DNA of 64,000 nt from Actinopolyspora xinjiangensis (lineage in GTDB: Bacteria > Actinomycetota > Actinomycetes > Mycobacteriales > Pseudonocardiaceae), in the NCBI RefSeq assembly GCF_900104475.1, contig NZ_FNJR01000009.1, positions 143,697 to 207,696 on the forward strand, read 5' to 3'. Below the pieces are notes generated by a model. That model worked only from the letters and a program-made list of their open reading frames with translations, was not told where the DNA came from and did no database searches. Shown in pieces: positions 1 to 9,100 of this stretch. The position numbers and the translations under genes are program-made. The number at the start of each line of letters is the position of its first letter. Within the stretch, counting starts at the first letter, position 1.

Positions 1-948
1 GAGCACACCGACCAGGGCCTCGAACCGGTCCTGCTCCAGCGCGGGGCGCAGTCCCCAGTACCAGACCGAGTTGGTGGTCACGTCCACCGAACGTCGCAGC
101 TGGAACCGGAACGAGGCGGCCCATCCCTCGGGGCCGATGAGGGCGAAGGGCAGGTTGACCAGCACGAACGTGCCCAGGGTGGTGGCGAGGACCGCGAGCG
201 CGCCGCGCACGTCGAACCGGCCACCGCGCGTGCCGGAATCGTGGGAACCGGCAGCGTCACGGACACCGGCAGTGCCGCCGGTGAGCACGTACAGCACCAG
301 CGGCAGCGCGAACATCGCGGGGTAGAGCTTGCAGGCGGCGCCGATGCCCAGCAGCACGGCAGCCTGCAGCGCTGGGCGTCGCGGTCCGGTGGCCCGGCCG
401 CGGTGGACGGCGTAGACCGCCCCCACCGAGCACGCCACGGCGGCCAGGTCCCAGTTGTGGAAGGAGTAGAGCACCAGCGGTGGGCCGAGCGCCCACCACA
501 GCGCCCGCCAGCGGCTCAGCTTTCCCAACCACCACGCGGTGAGCAGCCCGAACGGCGCCAGCAACAGCGCGGAGGCCACCAGGAACCCGGCGTCGGTCCG
601 CACGAACAGCGAACCCAGCCAGATCAGCACTCCCAGCAGTACCGGGTACTCGACGACGTCGCCGTACAGCCCGCCGTCCTCGGTGATCCCCCCGGTGGCG
701 TAGGGGAATCCCATGCGGTCGAGGTCACGCACGTCCCACAGGTGCTGCAGGTCCGAGTAGCAGACGTCGCGGAAGTTGCGCAGCGCGAGCTCCGGGCCCG
801 ACACGCCGGACTCGTCGAACTCCGGGCCGGTGCAGCGGGCCTTGTTGGCGTAGCCGAGCAGCATGGTCAGCCCGGTCAGCACGCACAGCGCGGCCAGGGC
901 CAGCGCGGACAGCCCGGACGTCCGCCCGGTCACCGCTCGGTCGCGCAC
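1..948 (-). CDS. GT87/DUF2029-like polytopic membrane protein (partial, C-terminus missing)
   Basis: The reverse strand is open from a GTG at 948 to the window edge (316 codons). A GGGAGG ribosome site lies six bases upstream of that GTG. The product begins with a hydrophobic helix (about residues 10-30), then a periplasmic-looking loop with two Cys and motifs such as LRNFRDVCYSDL and GDVVEYPVLLG, then further Leu/Ala/Trp-rich membrane segments. This is the pattern of polyprenol-phosphate-mannose-dependent mannosyltransferases (GT87, DUF2029), and such a gene stands beside rpsF in mycobacteria (Rv0051). The family is an inference from pattern and synteny; the acceptor is unknown. The C-terminal part lies outside the window. 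Confidence 0.7.
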   Translation of the reverse strand, partial: MRDRAVTGRTSGLSALALAALCVLTGLTMLLGYANKARCTGPEFDESGVSGPELALRNFRDVCYSDLQHLWDVRDLDRMGFPYATGGITEDGGLYGDVVEYPVLLGVLIWLGSLFVRTDAGFLVASALLLAPFGLLTAWWLGKLSRWRALWWALGPPLVLYSFHNWDLAAVACSVGAVYAVHRGRATGPRRPALQAAVLLGIGAACKLYPAMFALPLVLYVLTGGTAGVRDAAGSHDSGTRGGRFDVRGALAVLATTLGTFVLVNLPFALIGPEGWAASFRFQLRRSVDVTTNSVWYWGLRPALEQDRFEALVGVL

Positions 949-1010
949 TTGCCCTCCCGGATGAGGGTCGGGGTCGCGGTCCTTCCGGTCACGAGGCCCC
1001 GGCGGCGGTG

Positions 1011-1030
1011 GCGATTTCGCGAGAAATCGC
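1011..1030. repeat. GCGA-loop hairpin, dispersed repeat copy 1
   Basis: An eight-base-pair stem GCGATTTC/GAAATCGC closes a GCGA tetraloop (GNRA class). It lies between the start of the membrane glycosyltransferase and the 3' end of the endonuclease IV-like gene. The same element recurs at six or more other intergenic sites in this window. Confidence 0.75.
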
Positions 1031-1050
1031 CGAGCGCCCGGGGCCGGGGG

Positions 1051-1809
1051 TCAACCGCGCAGGTAGGCGATGTCGGCGGCCTGCCCTTCCGGCGGTGTCT
1101 CCACGACCACGGGGGCGTCGGCGGTGGCACAGACTTCCCGCAGCACCTCGGGGTCGATCGTGCCGGAGCCGATGTTGGCGTGGCGGTCGCGCCAGGATCC
1201 GAAGGGATCCCTGGAGTCGTTGAGGTGCACCAGGTCGATCCGGCCGGTGATGGCACGAACCCGCTCCGCGATGCCCACCAGGTCCTCCCCCGCCGCGTAC
1301 GCGTGGCAGGTGTCCAGGCAGAACCCCGCGCCGAACTCCCCGACCGCGTCCCACAACCGGGCGAGGTCGTCGAAGCCGCGCGCCATGGCGTTGGCCCCGC
1401 CCGCCGTGTTCTCGATCAGCACCGGCACCTCGAAACCGCCCTCGGCGGCCTGGCGCTCGAAGAGCTTGCGCCAGTTGGCGACCCCCTCGGCCGGATCGTC
1501 GTCCTTGGTGACGTGGCCGCCGTGCACCACCACTCCCTCGGCACCGACGCGCGCGGCGGCGGCGGTCTGCGAGAGCACGGACTTGCGGGAGGGGATGCGG
1601 ACGCGGTTGTTCAGCGAGGCCACGTTGATCACGTAGGGCGAGTGGACGAAGACGCGCAGGTCGGACTCGCGGAGCCGTTCCTCCTGCGGATGCGGCTGCG
1701 GGGCCTTCCACCCCTGCGGATCGGACAGGAAGAACTGCACGACCTCGGCGCCGCGTTCGCTCGCGGCGGTCAGGGGATCGTCGTCACGAACGTGGGCACC
1801 GATCTGCAT
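1051..1809 (-). CDS. Endonuclease IV-like (AP endonuclease family 2, TIM barrel)
   Basis: The 252-residue protein starts MQIGAHVRDDDP and has the xylose-isomerase-like barrel features of deoxyribonuclease IV: FVHSPYVINVAS, VVVHGGHVTKDDD, VLIENTAGG, GFCLDTCHAYAAG, DLVHLNDSRDPFGS and a closing VVVETPP. The His, Glu and Asp residues in these blocks correspond to the tri-zinc site that cleaves abasic sites 5' to the lesion. Length is slightly below the usual 270-285. The ATG at 1809 has only a weak ribosome site. Mycobacteria carry a comparable end/nfo gene. Function is confident at family level; a sugar-isomerase-like role is less likely given the DNA-repair-type motifs. Confidence 0.82.
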   Translation of the reverse strand: MQIGAHVRDDDPLTAASERGAEVVQFFLSDPQGWKAPQPHPQEERLRESDLRVFVHSPYVINVASLNNRVRIPSRKSVLSQTAAAARVGAEGVVVHGGHVTKDDDPAEGVANWRKLFERQAAEGGFEVPVLIENTAGGANAMARGFDDLARLWDAVGEFGAGFCLDTCHAYAAGEDLVGIAERVRAITGRIDLVHLNDSRDPFGSWRDRHANIGSGTIDPEVLREVCATADAPVVVETPPEGQAADIAYLRG

Positions 1810-2358
1810 GCCCCGAGCTTAGTAGGAGTGCCTCGGGCCGGTTCGCGTGGCGGTGCGGGTGGCGGAACCGCTCGCGCGGCTCGTGAGCGGGTCCGGAGAC
1901 ATCGAGTAGTTACCACACCACGTCTCCGGAGTCCTCGCGAGAGCGCACGCGGGAGCATCAGCGGTCGGTCCCGCCGCGGGAGTGGTCGGAGTTCGACTCG
2001 CGGGAGTGGATGGGGGCCACTCGCGGAAACAGCAACAGTTCCGACGGCGAGGAGGGACGTTCGGCACTCGCGCGCCGAAGAGCACGACTCGGCTGAGCGG
2101 CGAACGAGTGCCCGACTCCCCAACGGAGCCGCTGGGCGGCGGGGGTGATCGCACTGCTCCACTTCGCCGTACCAAGGTCCGAGCCTGCCACCGGGCGGCC
2201 ACCCGGACCTCCGACTCGAAACGGTTTCACACTATGGCGTTACCGTGACCGCACTCACGCGTTGACTCGGGTGAGGGCTTCGCTCTCCGGGAACCGACCG
2301 CCTCGGACCACCGGCGTCCGGTGAACCGGAGATCACGCACGGAGTGAGGGGTACGTGT
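1810..2358. other. Intergenic region with one composite repeat copy
   Basis: No convincing gene is seen in these 549 bases. About 1861-1944 holds a degenerate copy of a composite repeat also found near 42020 and, inverted, near 48300. The shared landmarks are GCGGAACC, then ACATCG(A/G)GTAG, then GGAGTCCTCGC. Confidence 0.6.
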
Positions 2359-3363
2359 ATGAGCAGTCGGCACGATGACCACCCGGCCGAGGAATCCACC
2401 GCCGAGGCCCGGAAACGGGCACCCGCCGCGCTGCGACGCGCCGCGGCGGCGACCGTCGCCGGTGCCGTGGTCGCGACGAGCGGGTTCCTCGGCGGCGGTG
2501 TGGCCGCGGCCGCTGATCCGGTGGTGATCGGGACCTGCACCGAGGACGTGACCAGCACCGAACACGGGCAACCGATCGTGGTCTCGCCCCGGGCGCTGGA
2601 CTCCCGGGTCAAGGACGCCGCCGGGCTGACGTTCCCGTTCGACTTCGACCGGATAGAGCGAATCCACCAGCAGTTCCTGGAAACCGCACCGGTGCCCGTG
2701 GGCGAGGTGGCCGAGGAGGAGCGGCACTTCTCCGGCTCGGACCTGGCCGACGCGCTGGCGGAACGCGTCGCCGGCCTGCCCGCCGTGGAGGGCCGGGGCG
2801 AGACCATGAACTTCCACGTGGGCAACCTCGCGCTCACCTGCTTCGGCGGGGTGAACGTGCCGGGGCAGCCGAAGCCGGAGCCCGAGCCCAGCGACCCGCC
2901 ACCCTCCACTCCGGAGCAGCCGACCACCACCCCGCCGAGCGAGTCCGGCGAGCCGGACCGGACACCCGAGAACCAGCCCTCGGAACCGCCCCGGCAGGAC
3001 CGGGACCCCGCCGGTGACGAGGGGAACCGGCAGTCGGAGCAGGGCTCGGGCGGCGCCCGGTCGAACCACTCAGCGGGGTCCGCCGAGCAGGTGGCCCCCT
3101 CCGAGTACGCTTACGTGCCGGGGTCGCTGCCGCCGTGGTCGGACAGCAGCTTCGGCGAAACGCCCGGTGGGAAGGCCACAACCGGTGACCTGAGGGAAAC
3201 CGAGAGGCACAACCAGCAGAACCGGGTCCGCGAGGCCGGGAGCGCCCACGCGCTGCCCACGGGTTCCGGCCGGCGGGTTGCGCTGCCGGTGCTGCTGGCG
3301 GCCGTCTCGTTGGCCGGGGTGACCGCCGCGCTGATCAGGACCTGGGTGCTGCGGCGGGCCTGA
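2359..3363 (+). CDS. Secreted, membrane-anchored protein with Pro-rich stalk
   Basis: The 334-residue protein begins MSSRHDDHPAEE. I chose this ATG because GAGGGG sits seven bases upstream; a GTG 15 bases earlier lacks that spacing. A long signal sequence (hydrophobic about residues 30-58, ending near VAAAADP) is followed by a globular domain of about 120 residues with two Cys (GTCTED and LTCFGG). Then comes a Pro/Glu/Ser-rich linker of about 80 residues and a C-terminal transmembrane helix ending in Arg residues (WVLRRA). The layout resembles sortase-independent cell-wall or membrane-anchored surface proteins. No sortase LPXTG motif is visible. The family is not recognised. Confidence 0.75.
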   Translation: MSSRHDDHPAEESTAEARKRAPAALRRAAAATVAGAVVATSGFLGGGVAAAADPVVIGTCTEDVTSTEHGQPIVVSPRALDSRVKDAAGLTFPFDFDRIERIHQQFLETAPVPVGEVAEEERHFSGSDLADALAERVAGLPAVEGRGETMNFHVGNLALTCFGGVNVPGQPKPEPEPSDPPPSTPEQPTTTPPSESGEPDRTPENQPSEPPRQDRDPAGDEGNRQSEQGSGGARSNHSAGSAEQVAPSEYAYVPGSLPPWSDSSFGETPGGKATTGDLRETERHNQQNRVREAGSAHALPTGSGRRVALPVLLAAVSLAGVTAALIRTWVLRRA

Positions 3364-3521
3364 ACCCCTCCGCCACGGCTCGTTCGCCGGGGCGTTCCGG
3401 GCGGACGCATCGGGCGCCCCGAACCGGTTCCGTCACGCGCGGACGACGAGGCGTTCCGAAGCGGGCGCGCGACTCGGTCGCGCCGAGGACACCCAGGTCA
3501 CCGGCCGGATCGCCGGGTTGC

Positions 3522-3596
3522 TACGCTGTGCCGGATCGCCGGAATGGCGACCCTCCTGCCGCGGAGAGTCCGCGGCCGCGAGTCCACAGGAGGTGA
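3522..3596 (+). promoter_or_regulatory. Possible -10 and leader hairpin upstream of rpsF
   Basis: TACGCT at 3522-3527 is a plausible actinobacterial -10 without a clear -35. The leader holds a seven-base-pair hairpin (3559-3565 with 3569-3575) just before the AGGAGG ribosome site. S6:S18 leaders are known to regulate rpsF operons in many bacteria, but I cannot confirm the motif here. Confidence 0.3.
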
Positions 3597-3605
3597 GTGG
3601 TCGTT

Positions 3606-3977
3606 ATGCGTCATTACGAGCTCATGGTCATCCTCGACCCGAGCCTGGACGAGCGGAATGTCGCCTCGTCCCTGGAGAACTACCTCAAGGTCATTCGCAA
3701 CGACGGCGGCAGCATCGAGAAGATCGATGTCTGGGGCCGCAACAGGTTGGCCTACGAGATCAACAAGCGCTCCGAGGGCATCTACGTCGTGCTGGACCTG
3801 AACTCCGAGTCGGCTTCGGTCAACGAGCTCGACAGGCAGCTCAACCTGAGCGAGAACGTGCTGCGCACGAAAATGCTGCGCAAGATCGTCCAGCCGCGCA
3901 AGGAAGCCCGTCTGGCCCGCGCCAGCGCCAAGGCCGCCAAGGCGGCCAACCGTGGCGGGGGCGAGGTGTCGGCCTGA
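3606..3977 (+). CDS. rpsF: 30S ribosomal protein S6
   Basis: The 123-residue protein starts [12 protein letters not shown] and contains the S6 landmarks [10 protein letters not shown] and EGIYVVLDL, with an Ala/Lys-rich C-terminal tail beyond residue 95. It binds 16S rRNA in the platform of the small subunit with S18. The ATG at 3606 follows AGGAGGTGA by nine bases; two GTG codons just upstream would add a non-conserved tail. It is the first gene of the conserved rpsF-ssb-rpsR-rplI cluster, 60 bases before ssb. Confidence 0.97.
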   Translation: MRHYELMVILDPSLDERNVASSLENYLKVIRNDGGSIEKIDVWGRNRLAYEINKRSEGIYVVLDLNSESASVNELDRQLNLSENVLRTKMLRKIVQPRKEARLARASAKAAKAANRGGGEVSA

Positions 3978-4037
3978 TAACCGCTCCACGAGCGGCACAG
4001 CCACCCGACCCCAGCACAGAGACGGAGTCCACAGGCG

Positions 4038-4508
4038 ATGGCCGGTGAAACTGTAACCACAGTGGTCGGCAATCTGACAGCCGACCCGGAACTGCGCTTC
4101 ACCCCCTCGGGGGCGGCGGTCGCGAACTTCACCGTCGCGTCCACGCCGCGGTTCTACGACCGTCAGGCAGGCGAGTGGAAGGACGGCGAGGCCCTCTTCC
4201 TGCGCTGCAACATCTGGCGACAGGCCGCGGAGAACGTTGCCGAGACACTCACCCGCGGCATGCGCGTGGTGGTGCAGGGACGGTTGCGCCAGCGTTCCTT
4301 CGAGACGAAGGAGGGCGAGAAGCGCACCGTGGTCGAGATGGAGGTCGACGAGGTCGGCCCCTCGCTGCGCTACGCCACCGCGAAGGTCAACAAGATCAGC
4401 CGTGGTGGCTCCGGCGGTGGTTCCGGCGGGGCCGGCGGCGAGGACCCCTGGAACTCGGCCCCTCCGGCCGGTTCCGGCGGCGGCTTCAGCGACGAGCCCC
4501 CCTTCTGA
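4038..4508 (+). CDS. ssb: Single-stranded DNA-binding protein
   Basis: The 156-residue protein has an N-terminal OB fold (about 1-115) with [28 protein letters not shown] and the [26 protein letters not shown] strands. A Gly-rich disordered linker follows, and the acidic tip DEPPF recruits replication and repair partners. It works as a tetramer coating single-stranded DNA. Its position between rpsF and rpsR is the actinobacterial norm. Confidence 0.97.
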   Translation: MAGETVTTVVGNLTADPELRFTPSGAAVANFTVASTPRFYDRQAGEWKDGEALFLRCNIWRQAAENVAETLTRGMRVVVQGRLRQRSFETKEGEKRTVVEMEVDEVGPSLRYATAKVNKISRGGSGGGSGGAGGEDPWNSAPPAGSGGGFSDEPPF

Positions 4509-4688
4509 TCCGGGCGGGACGAGCGGGTCGCCCCGCGACCGGACATCGTCCCGCCGTGACCGCGGCGTTTTCGCGAATGCCCGGGAACTGCCCAACCGTG
4601 GCCGGAAGCCTCCCGGCGGACGCCTCCGGCTCTCGGTCGAACGAAAAACCCTCTACGGAGTTCTCGCTCTCTTCGAAGGAGCAAGCAC

Positions 4689-4928
4689 ATGGCCAAGGCG
4701 CCCGTGCGCAAACCGAAGAAGAAGGTCTGCGCCTTCTGTGACGACCAGAACGCACTGAGCATCGACTACAAGGACACCACGCTGCTGCGCAAGTACATCT
4801 CGGATCGCGGCAAGATCCGTGCGCGGCGTGTGACCGGCAACTGCAGTCAGCACCAGCGCGACATCGCCATCGCGGTCAAGAACGCCCGCGAGATGGCGCT
4901 GCTGCCGTACACCTCGACCGCCCGGTAA
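4689..4928 (+). CDS. rpsR: 30S ribosomal protein S18, Cys-containing type
   Basis: The 79-residue S18 includes [18 protein letters not shown] and a C-terminal [18 protein letters not shown]. It keeps a CxxC near residues 14-17 (VCAFC) and a Cys-x2-His later (GNCSQH), so it is the zinc-binding type that many actinobacteria exchange for a Cys-free paralogue under zinc limitation. A paralogue, if present, lies outside this window. GAAGGAG precedes the ATG. Confidence 0.96.
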   Translation: MAKAPVRKPKKKVCAFCDDQNALSIDYKDTTLLRKYISDRGKIRARRVTGNCSQHQRDIAIAVKNAREMALLPYTSTAR

Positions 4929-5125
4929 GACCGGGACCTTCGCCGCGGCCCCGCGAGCTCTCGTGGCCGAGCCGTTCCGGAGGGGAGTCGGTCGCCAGGG
5001 CGCGGATTCGCTGCCCCGACCGCTCCTCGGGAACCGCCACGTGGGAGTGGGAACCGACCGGATCGTCGGTGCCGGTCGGTGGGGGCCGGGGTCGAGCTCG
5101 GTTCGGCTTTGAAAGGAGACACGCC

Positions 5126-5578
5126 GTGAAGATCATTCTGACCTCGGACGTGAGCGGTCTCGGTTCCTCGGGTGACATCGTCGAGGTACGTGACGGCTAC
5201 GCCCGCAACTACCTGCTGCCGCAGAACATGGCCATCCTGGCCACCAAGGGTGCGCAGAAGCAGGTCGAGACGATCCGCCGCTCGCAGGAGAACCGTCGGG
5301 TCCGCGACCTGGAGCACGCCCGGAAGCTGCAGGAAGAGCTGCAGAACCTGGGCCTGGTGCGGCTTTCCAAGAAGGTTTCCAAGAAGGGCAAGCTGTTCGG
5401 CTCGATCACCGAGTCCGACGTGGTCTCCGCCGTGCGCAGCGCGGGGGGTCCCAGTCTGGACAAGCGTTCGGTGGAGCTGAAGGGCAACGTGAAGTCGCTG
5501 GGCAAGATGGCCGTCGGAGTGCGGTTGCACCCCGACGTCTACGCCTCGATGCATGTCGAGGTCACTCCCGGCAGCTGA
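5126..5578 (+). CDS. rplI: 50S ribosomal protein L9
   Basis: The 150-residue protein starts KIILTSDVSGLGSSGD (first codon GTG, read as Met), followed by VRDGYARNYLLPQNMA, the classical L9 N-domain. A long helix with EENRRVRDLEHARKLQEELQ connects to the C-domain ending HVEV. I chose the GTG because GAAAGGAG lies seven bases upstream and the L9 N-terminus is invariant. L9 binds 23S rRNA near the L1 stalk. Confidence 0.96.
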   Translation: MKIILTSDVSGLGSSGDIVEVRDGYARNYLLPQNMAILATKGAQKQVETIRRSQENRRVRDLEHARKLQEELQNLGLVRLSKKVSKKGKLFGSITESDVVSAVRSAGGPSLDKRSVELKGNVKSLGKMAVGVRLHPDVYASMHVEVTPGS

Positions 5579-5709
5579 CTTCGTCACCCCGGTTCCGCGC
5601 GGCGGGCACACCCGTCCACCGCGCGGAACCGGTTCGGCTCCACTCGTGAGCCGTGCCCGCTTTCGCACCGGTGGGGCCAGGGGCGAGTCGCACCGTTCGG
5701 TCCCGTCAC

Positions 5710-5794
5710 GGTGGACAACCTGTCCACAACCTGTCCACAGGCCGTTTCCTGCGGTAACGACCGCATGGACAGAGTTTTCCCCAGGTTGTCCACA
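5710..5794. promoter_or_regulatory. Cluster of four DnaA-box-like 9-mers upstream of dnaB
   Basis: TTGTCCACA, the high-GC actinobacterial DnaA-box form, occurs exactly at 5786-5794. CTGTCCACA (one mismatch) occurs at 5720-5728 and 5731-5739, eleven bases apart. GGTGGACAA (inverted, one mismatch) is at 5710-5718. All four lie about 310-400 bases upstream of dnaB and downstream of rplI. There is no AT-rich unwinding element, so this looks like a DnaA titration or regulatory site rather than oriC. Confidence 0.6.
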
Positions 5795-5897
5795 ACGCGC
5801 GCCCGCAGGGGGACACGTGTGTCTCGTGCCGTCGGGCCCGTCCTGCCCGAGCCGTTCGCGGTCCCGTCGAACCGCCCGGGTGCCGAAGCGGCTCCCG

Positions 5898-5903
5898 TAT
5901 GAT
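5898..5903 (+). promoter_or_regulatory. Possible dnaB promoter -10
   Basis: TATGAT stands 205 bases upstream of the dnaB start. It is the only good sigma-70-like -10 in the rplI-dnaB gap, but no convincing -35 hexamer is found 16-18 bases before it. Confidence 0.35.
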
Positions 5904-6107
5904 GTGGGCACCTTCGAGATCGCGGACACGACAGTGGGCGCTCGCGACGCGCCGGGCCGCGAGCGGCCGGACGCCGTCGGGATCTCCGCCAGTATCCGCC
6001 GGAACGACTCGGCCCCGGCGCTCCGTCGGGTCGGCACGGCGACGCGTATGCCGGAACTCGGCCCGCCCTCGGGGCCGGACTCTGCGTCCAGGAGGTGGCA
6101 GTAAGCC

Positions 6108-9100
6108 GTGGCGTTGGCTGACGAGCGCGGTTCGGAACCGCCCCCCGACGACGACGGTGGTCACGGAGCGGCCTTCGAACGGCAACCGCCCCAGGACGTG
6201 GCCGCCGAGCAGTCCGTTCTCGGCGGGATGATGCTGAGCAAGGACGCCATCGCCAACGTCGTCGAGGTGCTCCAACCACAGGACTTCTACCGCCCCGCGC
6301 ACCACGTGATCTACGAGTGCGTGCTCGACCTGTACGGACGCGGCGAACCCGCCGACGCGGTCACGGTGTCCGCCGCGCTCGAACGCCGCAACGAACTCGC
6401 CAAGGTCGGCGGCGGCGCCTACATACACACCCTGCTGCAGGCCGTCCCCACCGCGGCCAACGCCAACTACTACGCCGAGATCGTCTCGGAGAAGGCGGTG
6501 CTGCGCAGGCTGGTGGAGGCGGGCACCAGGATCGTGCAGTACGGCTACAACGGTTCCGAGGGCGCCGCGATCGAGGAGGTGGTGGACCGCGCGCAGGCCG
6601 CCGTCTACGACGTCACCGAACGGCGCACCAGCGAGGACTACGCCGCGCTGGAGGACCTGCTGCAGCCCACGATGGACGAGATCGACGCCATCGCCTCGCG
6701 CGGCGGCGAGTCCGAGGGGATCCCGACCGGTTTCGTGGACCTGGACGGTGTCACCAACGGGCTGCACCCGGGCCAGATGATCATCGTGGCGGCACGTCCC
6801 GGTGTGGGCAAGGCGCTGGCGCTGGACACCCCGCTGCCCACCCCGGACGGCTGGACCACCATGGGCGCGGTCTCCGTAGGCGACCTGCTGCTCGGCGCGG
6901 ACGGCAGACCGGTCCGGGTCGCCAGGACCACCGAGGTCATGCACGGTCACCCCTGCTACGAGGTGGAGTTCTCGGACGGCACGCTGGTGGTCGCCGACGA
7001 GCGGCACCAGTGGAGCCTGCGGGATGGCACGGTGTGCACCACCGCCGGGCTGCGCGACCGGATCGCCAACAGGCTCGACGTCGAACTGCCGGGGCACGAC
7101 CCGTTCGCACTGGCGCAGCGTGACCTGCCGGTCGCGCCCTACCTGCTCGGGGTCTGGCTGGCGGCGGGCGACGCCGAGACGGGCGAGCTGTCCGGAGTGC
7201 ACGAGGACGTGCTGACCAATCTGGAGCCGGAGGTTCCCCGGGACGAGGACGGCACCGTGCGGATCGACGAGGAGACCGCCGAGAAGCTGGCAGAACTGGG
7301 GGCCTGGCGGGAGCCCGACGTGCCCGCCGAGTACCTGCGCGGCAGCCAGCAGCAGCGCCGCTCCCTGCTGGCTGGGTTCGCGGACGCCTCGGGCAGCGTC
7401 GGGGAGGACGGCCGCGTGCTGCTGCGGGTCCGCGAGTCGCTCTCGGTGCGGCTCCGGGAGCTCGTCCTCACGCTGGGGTACCCGTGCACCGCCACCGTGG
7501 ACGCCGAGTCCGAGGCGGGGGTGGCGAGCACCCTGGTCGTCTTCGACAGCGGCGAGGACCAGATCTTCCGGCGCACCGAGCTCGACGACCAGCACAAGCG
7601 TCACCGGGGCGGCGACAGGCACACGCGGCGCGTCACCGCCGTCCGGCCCACCGACAGCGTGCCGGTGCGCTGCGTGGAGGTGGACTCGACCGACCGGCTC
7701 TACCTCGCGAGCCGCTCGATGATCCCCACGCACAACTCCACGCTCGGGCTGGACTTCGCCCGCGCCGCCTCGATCAAGCACGGGCTCGGCAGCGTCATCT
7801 TCTCGCTGGAGATGGGGCGCACCGAGATCGTGATGCGCATGCTCTCGGCCGAGGCCCGCATCCGGCTGGGCGACATGCGCGGTGGGCGGATGACCGACGA
7901 GGACTGGACCCGCCTCGCGCGCCGCATGAGCGAGATCAACGAGGCGCCGCTGTTCATCGACGACTCGCCGAACCTGACCATGATGGAGATCCGCGCCAAG
8001 GCGCGGCGGCTGAAGCAGCGCAACGACATCAACCTGATAGTCGTCGACTACATGCAGCTGATGACCTCGGGCAAGCGGGTGGAGTCCAGGCAGCAGGAGG
8101 TCTCGGAGTTCTCCAGGAGCCTCAAGCTGCTCGCCAAGGAGCTGGAGGTCCCGATCGTGGCGATCTCGCAGCTCAACCGTGGTCCCGAACAGCGCAACGA
8201 CCGCAAGCCGCAGCTGTCCGACCTGCGTGAGTCGGGCTGCCTGACCGGCGGGACGAGGCTGCTGCGCGCCGACGACGGCTCCGAGATCACCTTCGACGAG
8301 CTGATGGCCGGTGGGCAGCGGCCGCTGGTCTGGTCGGTGGACGAGCACCACCGGATGGTCGCGCGACCGATCACCAACGTGTTCAGCAGCGGCGTCAAGG
8401 AGGCGTTTCGGGTGAGGCTGGCCTCCGGCCGCGAGGTCGAGGCCACCGCGAACCACCCGATGCTGACCCCGTGGGGGTGGACCTCGCTCGGCGAGCTGAC
8501 CACGGGCTCCCACGTGGCGGTGCCCGGCAGGGTTCCGGAGCCGCTGTGCGCCGAACCGGTCCCGGAGTCCGAAGTGGCCCGACTAGCGGAGGCCGCGACG
8601 CGTTCGGCGAGCGTGCCGCGCCGGGTGTTCGCGCTGCCGCGCGAGCAGCTCGCGCTGTTCCTGCGCCTGTTCTGGGGGACCGAGCCGGTCCCGGAGGGCT
8701 CGTCCGAACTCGCGGTCGAGCTCGGGGACGAGTTCGGCAGCCGCACGGTGACCGGCCGCGGCCTGGCCGACGGGATCCAGCTGCTGCTGTCGCGGTTCGC
8801 GATCCGCTCCCGCCTGCACCGAGCCGCTCCGGTGGACGGGCCGGACCGCTGGCGGGTCTCGCTCGACGGCAGGGACAGCCGACTGCGCTTCGCCCGTGAG
8901 ATCGCCCCGGTACGGGCTTCGGCCGCGACGCGCGCGGCGGTGGGGGCACGATCGGCCACCGGCTCCGGGGCGAGCACCGCCCTCGCCGACACCGTCGAGG
9001 GGGCACCGCCGCCGCCCCCGGACTCACCGGAACCGGCGGAGAGCACCGGTGACGACGTGCACTGGGACGAGATCGTGGAGATCACCTCGCTCGGCCAGCG

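Noticed and set aside
2299-2325. ECF-sigma-like promoter (GGGAAC and CGTC) before the secreted protein gene
   Set aside because: The spacing between the two elements is about three bases too long for a typical ECF promoter.
5579-6107. Chromosomal replication origin
   Set aside because: There are DnaA boxes but no AT-rich unwinding tract, and neither dnaA nor dnaN adjoins. A regulatory or titration site fits better.
5706-8513. A 935-codon reverse open frame across dnaB
   Set aside because: It is antisense to dnaB, follows its codon structure, and its product is a His/Val/Arg/Gly-rich sequence without any domain; it is a GC-composition artefact.
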